Under the pieces are notes generated by a model. That model searched no databases. It saw nothing but the letters and a program-made list of their open reading frames with translations, and had not been told where the DNA came from. This document shows positions 1 to 7,046 of a stretch of 15,747 nucleotides of DNA, in pieces. The translations under genes were made by a program, and so were the position numbers. Origin of the DNA: CAYXXZ01 sp964469165 (GTDB lineage Bacteria > Pseudomonadota > Gammaproteobacteria > Pseudomonadales > Porticoccaceae); assembly GCA_964469165.1 (NCBI GenBank), contig CAYXXZ010000071.1, positions 1-15,747 on the forward strand, written 5' to 3'. Every line of letters starts with the position of its first letter. Positions within the stretch are counted from its first letter, which is position 1.

Positions 1-136
1 CGATGCCAAAACCAAAGGTGGCATCCCTGGGGTTTTGTTCGTAAACCGTCACTTTCTCGACATTGGGCAAGTATTTTTTTGCCAGAAGGGCGAAATAAAG
101 TCCGGAAGGGCCACCGCCACAAACATTGATTTTCAT
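1..136 (-). CDS. FAD-dependent aromatic (aryl-CoA?) monooxygenase, N-terminal fragment
   Basis: Only the first 45 codons lie in the window; the gene continues past base 1. The start is ATG at 136-134. The N-terminus is a Rossmann FAD-binding fold: an MKINVCGGGPSGLYFALLAK stretch containing GxGxxG-like GGGPSG, a beta strand ending in an acidic residue (VTVYEQN) that would bind the FAD ribose, then DATFGFGI. The GGGP-GLYFALL start and the later TFGFG motif are, from memory of the family, typical of flavin hydroxylases acting on aromatic CoA thioesters (salicylyl-CoA 5-hydroxylase, 2-aminobenzoyl-CoA monooxygenase). It begins 15 nt after the VOC gene stop and is the fourth gene of the operon. 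The aryl acid ligase two genes upstream supports an aryl-CoA substrate. No strong ribosome binding site is visible (GGAAAT at about -13), so translation may be coupled. A generic PHBH-type hydroxylase cannot be excluded from 45 residues. Confidence 0.75.
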   Translation of the reverse strand, partial: MKINVCGGGPSGLYFALLAKKYLPNVEKVTVYEQNPRDATFGFGI

Positions 137-151
137 CGACAGGATTTCCGA

Positions 152-997
152 TTATTGTGCAGGGACGAGCCGCATGAGATCGCGGCCATATTCAGCGATT
201 TTTCCGCAAAACCCTCCGGCGAGGGCGCTGTTCCACAGGGCGGGCCCGAGGCCGATTTCCTTGCGCTGAAAGCGAATTTCCGCGTCGGCTTCGATGCGCC
301 AGTAGCCGTGCTCCGGCGCGCAGATACGGCAATCACCCGCTTGCGCGGCTCCTTCCAGAAAGGGCTTGAACTCGGGGAAATCCGGCACATAGATGCGCAG
401 GCCCGGTGGCAGGCCGAACTGTTTGTCCAGCGCAAGGCCCTTTGCATTCCATACGCTCTCGATGTCCTTCAGGCGCTCACCCTTTGCCGCGCTTGCCGCT
501 TCCGCTGCAAGCGCCGCTTCGAGAGTGGCAGCGGAATCGCTGCCGTCCAGGGACTGAAATTCCCGCACCGGGCGACCGATTTCCAGATAGTAGCCGTTGG
601 GATCACGGAAGTAGATGGATTCGACCACTTCATGTTCGATCTGGTACATGATCGACACGCCGTTGTCTTCGAGGCGTTTGCGCCAGGCCAGCAATTCTTC
701 GCGGGTTTCCACGCGCCATGAGGTGTGGATGGCGTCGTTGTCGTATTCCGGGCGGTGGATGAGGTGCTCGGGCTGATCGTCGCCGAGATAGTAAAAAAAG
801 GCGATGGTGCTGCCGTTGCCACTGTCGAAAAAGAAGTGGAGGAAGTCAGGGTGGTCGGACGGCCCCCAGCCGCGCGCGGACACACAGTGCACCAGGGGCA
901 AGCCCATCTTGTCGCGATAGAACTCCATGGTTTCCCGCAATTTCCAGGTGGGGCGGGCGCTGTGGTGAACGCCGTTGAGGCGCAGTGGCGTATTCAT
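152..997 (-). CDS. VOC (glyoxalase/extradiol dioxygenase fold) protein with an extra C-terminal region
   Basis: The 281-residue product starts at ATG 997-995 behind a good AGAGGA ribosome binding site 7 nt away. It starts only 4 nt after the ligase stop, so the two are almost certainly co-translated. Residues about 6-145 form one vicinal-oxygen-chelate module: VHHSARPT with candidate ligand H11/H12, IHTSW with H91, and the closing YFRDPNGYYLEIGRP with E139, a pattern typical of metal-binding VOC proteins. After an alanine-rich linker (about 155-175) come roughly 105 residues I do not recognise, containing GYWRIEADAEI and LGPALWNSALAGGF. VOC proteins include ring-cleavage dioxygenases, epimerases and isomerases. 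In this operon a role on a hydroxylated aromatic or its CoA ester, either ring cleavage or isomerisation, is plausible but inferred. The exact reaction cannot be read from the sequence. Confidence 0.85.
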   Translation of the reverse strand: MNTPLRLNGVHHSARPTWKLRETMEFYRDKMGLPLVHCVSARGWGPSDHPDFLHFFFDSGNGSTIAFFYYLGDDQPEHLIHRPEYDNDAIHTSWRVETREELLAWRKRLEDNGVSIMYQIEHEVVESIYFRDPNGYYLEIGRPVREFQSLDGSDSAATLEAALAAEAASAAKGERLKDIESVWNAKGLALDKQFGLPPGLRIYVPDFPEFKPFLEGAAQAGDCRICAPEHGYWRIEADAEIRFQRKEIGLGPALWNSALAGGFCGKIAEYGRDLMRLVPAQ

Positions 998-1001
998 GAC
1001 A

Positions 1002-2675
1002 TCATCCTCTTGCAGTGCTCTCCTGTTGGAGTTTCTGAGCGATATCGTCGCGCAGGGCCGCTTTGTTCAGTTTGCCGACCTTGGTCAGGGGCAGCTCCTT
1101 GACGACTTCGATGCGTTCCGGCCATTTGAATTTGGCCAGGCCCTGGGCCTGCATGTGCTGCTGCATGGCGGGAACGTCGGGTGCGTTGTGCTGGCCGCGC
1201 AGCACGATGTAGGCGCACACGCGCTCGCCGAGTATGGGGTCGGGCATGCCGACCACGGCGCACGCGGAAACGGCGGGATGGGTGCCCACGGCGCTTTCCA
1301 CTTCCTCGCAGTTGATTTTTTCGGTGCCGCGATCGACCACGTCCTTGGTGCGGCCGGCAAAGGCGTAATAGCGCTTGCCGTCGATGAGGCGGCGCACCAT
1401 GAGGTCGCCGGGCTTGTAGAAGCCGTCCCTGGTAAAGGCCTGCTGGTTGCGTTCCGGCGCGTTGTAATAGCCGCTGAGCGTGTAGGGGCCGCGGCAGATC
1501 AGCTCGCCGATTTCGCCATCGGCCACTTCTTCATCGTCGCTGCCGGGTTTGACCAGCTTCGCTTCGTCGAAGCGCGACATGGGTTGGCCCACGGTCCAGT
1601 CGAGTACCTCGTCCGGATCGCCCTCGCGGCAGTACATGTTCATGCCTTCGGACATGCCGAACATGGCGTAGGCGGGCTTGCCGTATTTTTCCCGCAGGAT
1701 GCGCGCCGAGTCTGCCGACCAGAAAAAGCGGATGTGCGCGAGGGCGGAAGGCACCTGCTCGAGAGTTGCCTCGAAGCGCGGCAGCAGCGGGCGGATCAGG
1801 AAGACGATGGTGGGATTGCTGCGCGCCACGATCTCGGCCCAGCTTTCCGGGGTCATGTCCCTCGGCACGACAAAGGCGGCGCCGCTCAGCAGGCAGGGCA
1901 TCAGGCAGCAGATCATGCAGGCGTTGTGCATGATCGGCATGGGCATCAGCATCACGTCATCGGCGCGGAAACCCAGGGTTTGCGCTGTCAGGGTGGCATT
2001 GAGCAGGTAGTCGTTCTGCATGCGGGGAATGACTTTCGGCGTACCGGTGGTGCCGCCCGAGAGCTGGAAAATGCCGACCTGGAAAGGATCCCGCGGAACC
2101 GCTGCCAATGCCGCGGCGGCGGCTTCGTCATCCACGCGGTCGATCAGCTCGGCAAGGGAATGCACGCCTTCGCGGGTCTGATCCTGAAGGCTGATGATGT
2201 GGTGCACCGTGGGAATTTCGCGCTGCATTTGCAGGGCGAAGGCTTCCAGGTCGAATTTGCCCTGGCTGCCCTGAACGATATGGGCGCGGGCGTCGGTGTG
2301 GCGGCCGAGAAAACCGATTTCCTTTTCGCGGTGCGCAGCCAGCGTGCACACGGGAATCAGCCCGGCACGGATACAGCCGATCACGGCAAAAACCAGCTCC
2401 GGGCAATTGTCGGACTGAAACAGCACGCGGTCCAGCGGTTCGAGGCCGAGGTCGAGCAGCGCCGCGGCAAAGCGGCGCGTGATGCTGTCGAGTTCGGCGT
2501 AGCTGAGCTGCCCGCTCGATGTATGCAGCGCGACGGAAGACGCATTGGCGCGAAACGAATCGCCGAGAGCCTCCGCCAGTGTGGTGTGCGGCAATTCGCC
2601 GCTTTCCACATAGGTGGTCAGGCGGTCGATGGGAGGGTAGACCACCCCCGGAATGGGATCGCGTACGCCGATCAT
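1002..2675 (-). CDS. Aryl acid adenylating enzyme / aryl-CoA ligase (EntE/DhbE/salicylate-ligase type)
   Basis: A 557-residue ANL-superfamily enzyme that activates a carboxylic acid as its adenylate and probably transfers it to CoA. The core motifs are visible: P-loop LSGGTTGTPK (205-214) followed by VIPR and NDY as in EntE/DhbE; MFGMSEG (338-344); YKPGD (420-424); GRTKDVVDRGTEKI (441-454); and the C-terminal PLTKVGKLNK (529-538) with catalytic lysine about K535. PIMHN (247-251) has the His-Asn pair that in DhbE-type enzymes lines the 2-hydroxybenzoate pocket, which favours a salicylate, 2,3-dihydroxybenzoate or anthranilate-like acid. GGAGG lies 7 nt before ATG 2675. No siderophore synthase or carrier protein is near; the neighbours are a flavin hydroxylase and a VOC protein. 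A catabolic CoA ligase, as in Streptomyces salicylate degradation through CoA esters, is therefore more likely than a siderophore role. Substrate identity is inferred. Confidence 0.9.
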   Translation of the reverse strand: MIGVRDPIPGVVYPPIDRLTTYVESGELPHTTLAEALGDSFRANASSVALHTSSGQLSYAELDSITRRFAAALLDLGLEPLDRVLFQSDNCPELVFAVIGCIRAGLIPVCTLAAHREKEIGFLGRHTDARAHIVQGSQGKFDLEAFALQMQREIPTVHHIISLQDQTREGVHSLAELIDRVDDEAAAAALAAVPRDPFQVGIFQLSGGTTGTPKVIPRMQNDYLLNATLTAQTLGFRADDVMLMPMPIMHNACMICCLMPCLLSGAAFVVPRDMTPESWAEIVARSNPTIVFLIRPLLPRFEATLEQVPSALAHIRFFWSADSARILREKYGKPAYAMFGMSEGMNMYCREGDPDEVLDWTVGQPMSRFDEAKLVKPGSDDEEVADGEIGELICRGPYTLSGYYNAPERNQQAFTRDGFYKPGDLMVRRLIDGKRYYAFAGRTKDVVDRGTEKINCEEVESAVGTHPAVSACAVVGMPDPILGERVCAYIVLRGQHNAPDVPAMQQHMQAQGLAKFKWPERIEVVKELPLTKVGKLNKAALRDDIAQKLQQESTARG

Positions 2676-2714
2676 GGATATGCCTCCAGTCGTTATCAGT
2701 TTGCGGATGGTTGC

Positions 2715-3986
2715 TCAGACCGCCACCGGAAAGCGCGAGGCGAGCCAGGCGAGGGCATGTCTTGCAGCGACTTCCTGGCCGTTTTCTTCATCGAGACGCA
2801 GAGATTGACCGTGATGGTTGCCGCGAATGTTGACCTGTTCCTTGTCGCGTGTTGCCAGTGAGGCGAAGATGGCGCCCACGTCCTGCGGGAAGACACTGTT
2901 GTCGCCGGTGTAGTAAATCACCAGGGCGGGTTGTTCAATGGCATTGCCGCAGTGCTCGAAGGACGCCTTCGAAGAGACCCCCGACCAGGTGGACAACCAG
3001 CTTTCGGGCGTGCAAACCCGGGCAAAGCCAACACTGCCGAGATTGGAAACCACGGGGTTCGCACCCCAGACGCTGCCCCAGCGCCGATCGGAGGGGTCGA
3101 TGGACTGGTCGAAGCAACGCAGGTCGGCATCGGTACGCCACACGTTGAAAACACCGGAAAACGCCGCCTTGTACTGGTCGAACGCTTCGCCTGCCTTCAT
3201 TTTTTTCTTTTCCGCGTTGCGCTCGGCGATGGCGGCCCTGGCAAAGGCGTCGATGCGCTCCACGCGCGCGCGCTGCGCGGCACGGTAGCGCTCGACGAAC
3301 TCGGGCGTATAGGTTGCGCCGCCCTCCTTGCCGTTCTTGAAGCCGTTGGCGGCACTGAAGGGGTCGAGCGCCGCATCGACGGAGAACGGGTCGTTCTCAT
3401 CCGTGACGGACGGGTCGATCATCGACATCAGCAGCTTGCCCTGGCCGGGATGGGGCGCCACGAAAATGAAGCCGTCCGCCACTGGCAGCGACGCTTCCGC
3501 GAGGTTGACGGGGCGCCCGCCGGGCGTGCGGGCCATGCGCTTGTCCGCATCCAGCACGGACTGCTGGTTGTAATAGGCGAACAGGCCGGCGCCGCCGGAG
3601 TTGCCGAGCAAGACGATTTTGTCGAAACCGAGTTCCTTGAGTTTCACTATGCCGGCGGCCACGTCGAGCACCGCGAGTTCGTGTTCGAGGCGAATGTCGT
3701 TGCCGATGGTGCGCGGCCCTTGCACCCAGCAGGCATAGCCCGCAGCCACCAGGTGCGGCACCAGATAGTGGGATACGAGAAGTTCGCGGGGGTGCATGAT
3801 GAACACCGCAGTGCGTTCGCCACCGCGGGCGTGGAGGTAGCCCACCACCGGCGAGTTGTCGGCAGTGCGCAGCGGGAAAACGGCGGTGGACATATCCGCG
3901 GGCAGGAATGCCGGGTCCCAGGACGCGCCCCTGAGACCCGCGGTGACCTTGCGCTCCAGTTTGGCGTCGTCTTTGTGTTCGCTCAT
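2715..3986 (-). CDS. Alpha/beta hydrolase, first gene of the aromatic operon
   Basis: A 423-residue protein with an alpha/beta hydrolase pattern: the nucleophile elbow GNSGG (128-132, Ser130), an acid candidate Asp362 in YYTGDNSVF, and a His candidate 391/392 in GNHHGQSL near the C-terminus. A large cap insertion lies between the nucleophile and the acid (about 190-340), rich in charged helix. The HPRELLVSHYLVPHLVAAGY segment (65-84) is a typical strand/helix with the oxyanion region before it. No signal peptide is seen, so it is probably cytoplasmic. GGAG lies 6 nt before ATG 3986. It is the promoter-proximal gene and is followed after 39 nt by the ligase, which suggests it releases the aromatic acid from an ester or amide, or cleaves a ring-opened product or thioester. 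Esterase, C-C hydrolase and thioesterase roles cannot be separated from sequence alone. Confidence 0.82.
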   Translation of the reverse strand: MSEHKDDAKLERKVTAGLRGASWDPAFLPADMSTAVFPLRTADNSPVVGYLHARGGERTAVFIMHPRELLVSHYLVPHLVAAGYACWVQGPRTIGNDIRLEHELAVLDVAAGIVKLKELGFDKIVLLGNSGGAGLFAYYNQQSVLDADKRMARTPGGRPVNLAEASLPVADGFIFVAPHPGQGKLLMSMIDPSVTDENDPFSVDAALDPFSAANGFKNGKEGGATYTPEFVERYRAAQRARVERIDAFARAAIAERNAEKKKMKAGEAFDQYKAAFSGVFNVWRTDADLRCFDQSIDPSDRRWGSVWGANPVVSNLGSVGFARVCTPESWLSTWSGVSSKASFEHCGNAIEQPALVIYYTGDNSVFPQDVGAIFASLATRDKEQVNIRGNHHGQSLRLDEENGQEVAARHALAWLASRFPVAV

Positions 3987-4070
3987 GTGTATCTCCAGGA
4001 AAATCGTCTCGACGGAATGTACTCAAAAGGGCTGGTGCCAAGCAATGGCGGCAGCCCGGACAATAATTCG

Positions 4071-4099
4071 AGTCTAAAGCAGGATATTTAACAGGTCAA
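4071..4099 (-). promoter_or_regulatory. Candidate sigma-70 promoter of the aromatic operon
   Basis: Read on the minus strand, TTGACC (4099-4094) and TAGACT (4076-4071) are separated by exactly 17 bp. They match the consensus at five of six and four of six positions. The -10 lies about 85 bp upstream of the hydrolase ATG, leaving a long leader. An A+T-rich, partly symmetric CAAT-AATTA-ATTG stretch abuts the -35 and could hold an operator. The assignment is by pattern only. Confidence 0.5.
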
Positions 4100-4230
4100 T
4101 TAATTATTGGCTTTGTTGTGGAGGAGACTGTTTCTGCAAGCAGCGGGAAATTGTCGCCAGGGTGTTTCGGTCGACGACAGGAGTGGTTTCAGTGTCAGTC
4201 CTGCGTAAGACCACGTGAATTGTAGGCCGT

Positions 4231-4254
4231 AGGGGCAATTCATGAATTGCCCCT
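4231..4254. repeat. Perfect 24-bp palindrome (REP-like stem-loop)
   Basis: AGGGGCAATTCA is followed immediately by its exact reverse complement, giving 12 + 12 bp with no spacer. It lies in the 332-bp gap between the SnoaL-like gene (stop at 4319) and the hydrolase start (3986). I recall similar GGGGC-AATTC palindromes dispersed in many proteobacterial genomes. In transcripts of the SnoaL gene it would form a stem-loop about 65 nt past the stop, but no T-run follows, so it looks more like a repetitive palindrome or mRNA-end stabiliser than a classic terminator. Apart from this palindrome and the operon promoter, I see nothing else in 3987-4318. Confidence 0.7.
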
Positions 4255-4318
4255 GTCGGAGCGTTGGAAAACCGGGGTTCTGCCACAGAGTTTATTTTCC
4301 GCTTACCAAGGCCATGGC

Positions 4319-4762
4319 TCAACGCCAGCCACCCACTTGCTGCAACAGACCGAGAAGATCGTCCATGTTCCATTCGTGGATTATCTTTCCATCCCTGAAG
4401 GTGTATATGGCGATGCCATTGATGCCCACGGCCTTTCCCGTCGGCTTCACGCCCATGAATTCGCCGCTGTGGATGCCTCGGGTAAAAAAGCGTCCCACGA
4501 CGCGGCCGTCGTCCGCCTCCAGCAGATCTTCTACAGTGCAATGAAGCTCGCTGATGGCGCGGTGAAAGCCTTCTATCAACTCTGCGATGGCGTCGTAGCC
4601 GTGCGACTCCGGAAAGCCACCGGCGGCGTAGGTTACATACGCTTCTTCGTCGAAAAAATCCTTGAGCTTCGCATAATCTCTGGTGTTGATGATGTCGATC
4701 CAGCCTCTCACGGCATCGCTTCCAGTGCGGTGGTGCTTGTCCAGATTTTCACCCTTGTTCAT
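4319..4762 (-). CDS. SnoaL-like / NTF2-fold protein
   Basis: A 147-residue protein of the length and pattern of SnoaL-type polyketide-cyclase-like proteins. These have an N-terminal helix with WIDIINTRDY, then the strand-rich half with FTRGIHSGEFMGVKPTGK and the closing IYTFRDGKIIHEWNMDDLLGLLQQVG. The PTGK and GKI-E-W-D-GLLQQ pattern is the family hallmark. Such cone-shaped folds bind or isomerise small hydrophobic ligands, and many members have no known reaction. Start ATG 4762 has AGAGG 7 nt upstream. It is 332 bp from the downstream hydrolase operon, so it is probably a separate unit transcribed in the same direction. It may handle an intermediate of the aromatic pathway or be an independent detoxification protein; the sequence does not decide. 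Confidence 0.85.
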   Translation of the reverse strand: MNKGENLDKHHRTGSDAVRGWIDIINTRDYAKLKDFFDEEAYVTYAAGGFPESHGYDAIAELIEGFHRAISELHCTVEDLLEADDGRVVGRFFTRGIHSGEFMGVKPTGKAVGINGIAIYTFRDGKIIHEWNMDDLLGLLQQVGGWR

Positions 4763-4801
4763 GAATTTACCTCTTTACTTTTATTGGGGTCGACGCAAAC
4801 A

Positions 4802-4829
4802 ATAAAACACAAGCCGGCGCGAAGATCAA
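4802..4829 (-). promoter_or_regulatory. Candidate promoter of the SnoaL-like gene
   Basis: On the minus strand TTGATC (4829-4824) is followed after 16 bp by TTTTAT (4807-4802), about 40 bp before the start codon at 4762. Both boxes match four of six consensus positions. It lies between the gene and repeat copy A, within the divergent SnoaL/TetR gap. Confidence 0.35.
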
Positions 4830-4839
4830 AACGTGGAGA

Positions 4840-4960
4840 GAGCTGTAAGCCATAAGCTTCAAGCAGGAGCTCGGCAAGAACTACGTTCTGGCAGCGTTCA
4901 ACTCAGAGCTTACAGCTTATAGCTCCACCCAAACCCGCAGTCCAAATTTCTGACTCATGT
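4840..4960 (-). repeat. Palindromic repeat family, copy A
   Basis: One of three related ~120-bp copies in this window. Read on the minus strand it starts with the tail block (ACATGAGTCAGAAATTTGG), then the arm GAGCTATAAGCTGTAAGCTC, a centre containing AGAAC-GTA-GTTCT, and the opposite arm AAGCTTATGGCTTACAGCTC. The two arms are imperfect inverted copies. It lies between the divergent SnoaL and TetR genes, with the tail block toward TetR. The TetR -10 box sits 10 bp past the tail, so this copy may supply promoter or operator sequence. Confidence 0.85.
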
Positions 4961-4976
4961 GTAATTTGCGTATAAT
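4950..4976 (+). promoter_or_regulatory. Candidate promoter of the TetR-family gene
   Basis: A perfect -10 TATAAT lies at 4971-4976. The best -35, CTGACT (4950-4955), matches four of six positions with a short 15-bp spacer. The -35 falls inside repeat copy A. The -10 is about 54 bp before GTG 5030. The weak -35 is typical of a low-level or regulated promoter. Confidence 0.4.
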
Positions 4977-5029
4977 TTCCCGCCTGCCTGCAAGCTCTGT
5001 CTGCGAGAGGGGCGGCCATTGCCGAGGCG

Positions 5030-5779
5030 GTGGATGAAGACAACAACATGGAGCCCAAACCATTGAGTGAACGAAGCACCAGATCCTCCGGAAGACCCCA
5101 GCGCAAGGATCGCAAGGACGTCAGCCAGGCATCCATTCTCAGAACGGCCCTCAAGCTGTCGCGCAAGACGCCGCTGCAGGATCTCTCCATCGTCACCGTC
5201 GCGAAGTCCATGGGGGTGACGCCGGCCCTGATCCACTATTACATCGGTGGTCGCGACAACCTCACGTCGGGGGTGATGAATCTGTTTTATCGCGAACTGC
5301 TGAAGAAATGGCCCGAAGCGCAGGGTGACTGGCAGGCTGATCTGCGCGCCGGCGCCAAGGTCATTTATGATCAGTTCGTTCTCTATGGCGGCGTTGCCGC
5401 CTATGTGGTATCCAACAGCCGTTTCCGGATATTTCAGCTGAATGACGATGAAGGCCCGGACTTTGGCGTCAATCTGCTGGAGCACTTCACTGGTCTGGTA
5501 CGCAGCGCCGGTTTGTCGGGGGAGCGCACGGGGGTCTACGCGCACCTCATGCTGGAGTTCATCATCAACACCGCGCACGGTACGGCACGGCATGTTTTCC
5601 CCGCCGAGCATCGCCAGTTTCTGGAAGACAAAACCGCGTCACTCGATACCGATGCCTTCCCCAATATCTTCTTTGCGCGCCGCGCGCCCCTGAGCCTCAG
5701 CGGCGACATCGCTTTCGAGGAAGGCACCAGCCTGTACCTGCTGGGCATTCGCAGCGAGCTCGAGGGTCATTCTCGCTGA
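5030..5779 (+). CDS. TetR-family transcriptional regulator
   Basis: A 249-residue regulator. After a basic, disordered N-terminal arm (about residues 1-30: RSSGRPQRKDRKD), a TetR-type DNA-binding domain covers about 33-85. Its helix-turn-helix lies in DLSIVTVAKSMGVTPALIHYYIGGRDNL (about 51-78, shown here in part). The HYYIGGRDNL segment corresponds to the usual Y-x-Y/HF-x-x-K/RxxL end of helix 3. The ligand-binding half (about 90-249) is not assigned to a ligand. The start is GTG 5030 or, equally plausible, ATG 5048, which has GAAG 8 nt upstream. It is divergent from the SnoaL gene and upstream of the desaturase-rubredoxin pair in the same direction but 359 bp away. It is flanked by repeat copies A and B in opposite orientations. 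Probable targets are its neighbours or itself. Confidence 0.9.
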   Translation: MDEDNNMEPKPLSERSTRSSGRPQRKDRKDVSQASILRTALKLSRKTPLQDLSIVTVAKSMGVTPALIHYYIGGRDNLTSGVMNLFYRELLKKWPEAQGDWQADLRAGAKVIYDQFVLYGGVAAYVVSNSRFRIFQLNDDEGPDFGVNLLEHFTGLVRSAGLSGERTGVYAHLMLEFIINTAHGTARHVFPAEHRQFLEDKTASLDTDAFPNIFFARRAPLSLSGDIAFEEGTSLYLLGIRSELEGHSR

Positions 5780-5819
5780 CAGAGGTAGTGTTAAAAGGGA
5801 TTTGATCAAGCGCCTTGCT

Positions 5820-5938
5820 TAATAAGTCGAAAATTTGGCTGGGGTTGTGGTTGAGCTATAAGCTGTAAGCTTTAAGTTGGACTCTGCCAGAACTCAGCTC
5901 TTCCAGAGCGTTTGCTTAAAGCTTATGGCTTACAGCTC
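5820..5938 (+). repeat. Palindromic repeat family, copy B
   Basis: This copy is in plus orientation, opposite to A and C. The tail block AATAAGTCGAAAATTTGGCT (5821-5840) is followed by the left arm GAGCTATAAGCTGTAAGCTT (from 5853), a less conserved centre and the right arm AAGCTTATGGCTTACAGCTC (5919-5938). The two 24-bp arms pair at 21 of 24 positions. The tail begins about 40 nt after the TetR stop. In TetR transcripts the arms would form a long hairpin. Confidence 0.88.
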
Positions 5939-6020
5939 GTTCCGTCCCCCTCTCTCGCCACCACCTTTATGTCCCGCTGCCGACCCGGCGGCGCGGACAT
6001 TGGTGCGTGTGATGATCCAG

Positions 6021-6068
6021 ATCAAGCAATTTTCAAAATGTGAGCTATAATTCACAATATCGCTTGAT
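6021..6068 (+). promoter_or_regulatory. Desaturase promoter region with nested inverted repeats (possible operator)
   Basis: A perfect -10 TATAAT at 6046-6051 lies inside TGTGA (6039-6043)-8 bp-TCACA (6052-6056). That in turn lies within ATCAAGC (6021-6027) and GCTTGAT (6062-6068). No good -35 is visible at 16-18 bp, which suggests activation or unusual control. A repressor bound on the inner symmetry would cover the -10 box. The adjacent TetR protein is the natural candidate. Apart from repeat copy B and this site, I see nothing in 5780-6138. Confidence 0.45.
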
Positions 6069-6138
6069 ACCAAAAGATGGGTTGATTATCTTCAAGTTGC
6101 GTACTCACCGATAAACACAACCGAACAGGAGTCGGACC

Positions 6139-7032
6139 ATGACATCGCAAGCTAGTGTTTTTCCCTGCAAGGACAAGTATTTCCGGTCGCTGCTCTGTGC
6201 CCCGAAGATGGCGTGGCCGACCCTGGGCCTCTTCCTGCTGTCCGTGACGGTATTGCTCGGCGCTTCCGCGCTCGCGATCGCCGGTAGCATCCCGCTGTGG
6301 CTGGCGGCGATCGCCAACGGTATCGCCATGTACAACCTGTTCTCGGTGGCGCACGACGGTACTCACCGTTCGCTGTCGAGCAACAAGCTGGTCAACGAAA
6401 CCCTGGGGCGGATAGCCATCATGATGTTCATGCCGGCGGCTCCTTTCGAGGCGGTGCGCTGGGTTCACATGCAGCACCACCGTTTCACCAATAGCGAACT
6501 CGACCCGGACAGGTTCGTCCACCGCGCCAAGTGGTGGCAAATTCCCTTTGTGTGGACGTGCTCGGATATTCACTACGTGATCTATTTCCTCCGCCACGGC
6601 GGCGAACAGGTGAAGAAAAATCTCCGCCCGCTCCTTGTCTACAGCGCCGTGTTCGTCACGTTGCTCGTCGCCCTGATCAGCCTGGGATACGGGCTCGAAG
6701 TGTTGTTCCTGTGGTTCATCGCGTCCCGGATCGGCCTGTTTCTGATCGCCTGCGTGTTCGTGTATCTGCCTCACTACCCCGGCGATATTTCCGCCCAGGA
6801 CGACGTTTACAAGGCGTCAACCATTCGCAAGGGATGGGAAGGGCTGCTCAATCTTCTGCTGGTCTATCAAAACTATCACCTCATACACCACCTGTACCCG
6901 ACGGCGCCGTTCTATACGTATCAGAAAATCTGGCATCTCAAATACGATGAGCTGGTCGCCCGGGAGCCTGCCGTGCAGACCGCGTTCGGCCTGCAGCCGG
7001 TGAATATTCCGGTCGCAGCCAGTGCCTGTTGA
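6139..7032 (+). CDS. Membrane fatty-acid-desaturase-superfamily di-iron enzyme
   Basis: A 297-residue integral membrane protein with the three histidine boxes of the desaturase/hydroxylase superfamily: HDGTH (72-76), HMQHH (110-114) and HLIHH (247-251). A further His212 in YLPHYPGD may also ligate iron. Hydrophobic segments lie at about 27-48, 51-70, 166-183 and 187-209. These enzymes use two irons and O2 to desaturate or hydroxylate lipid or hydrocarbon chains on the cytoplasmic face of the inner membrane. It is shorter than typical AlkB alkane hydroxylases and lacks a cytochrome b5 domain. Strong AGGAG lies 7 nt before ATG 6139. A rubredoxin follows after 14 nt and probably donates electrons. 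Candidate activities are acyl-lipid desaturation or a hydroxylation; the substrate cannot be told. Confidence 0.88.
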   Translation: MTSQASVFPCKDKYFRSLLCAPKMAWPTLGLFLLSVTVLLGASALAIAGSIPLWLAAIANGIAMYNLFSVAHDGTHRSLSSNKLVNETLGRIAIMMFMPAAPFEAVRWVHMQHHRFTNSELDPDRFVHRAKWWQIPFVWTCSDIHYVIYFLRHGGEQVKKNLRPLLVYSAVFVTLLVALISLGYGLEVLFLWFIASRIGLFLIACVFVYLPHYPGDISAQDDVYKASTIRKGWEGLLNLLLVYQNYHLIHHLYPTAPFYTYQKIWHLKYDELVAREPAVQTAFGLQPVNIPVAASAC

Positions 7033-7046
7033 AGGAGGGGTGAGCG

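Noticed and set aside
975..2861. Long open plus-strand frame (628 codons) opposite the aryl acid ligase
   Set aside because: It is antisense to a gene with full ANL motifs, has no recognisable domain, is His/Gly/Ala-rich like typical G+C-driven shadow frames, and extends across operon gaps.
2931..4091. Open plus-strand frame (386 codons) opposite the alpha/beta hydrolase
   Set aside because: Shadow of the hydrolase; no domain pattern or ribosome binding site, and it runs through the operon promoter.
4104..4541. Minus-strand frame covering the 24-bp palindrome and part of the SnoaL gene
   Set aside because: It is out of frame with the SnoaL-like protein and encodes the palindrome as peptide; no family match.
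6039..6056. Possible CRP site TGTGA...TCACA before the desaturase
   Set aside because: The CRP consensus has a 6-bp spacer; here it is 8 bp, so I describe it only as a symmetric site.
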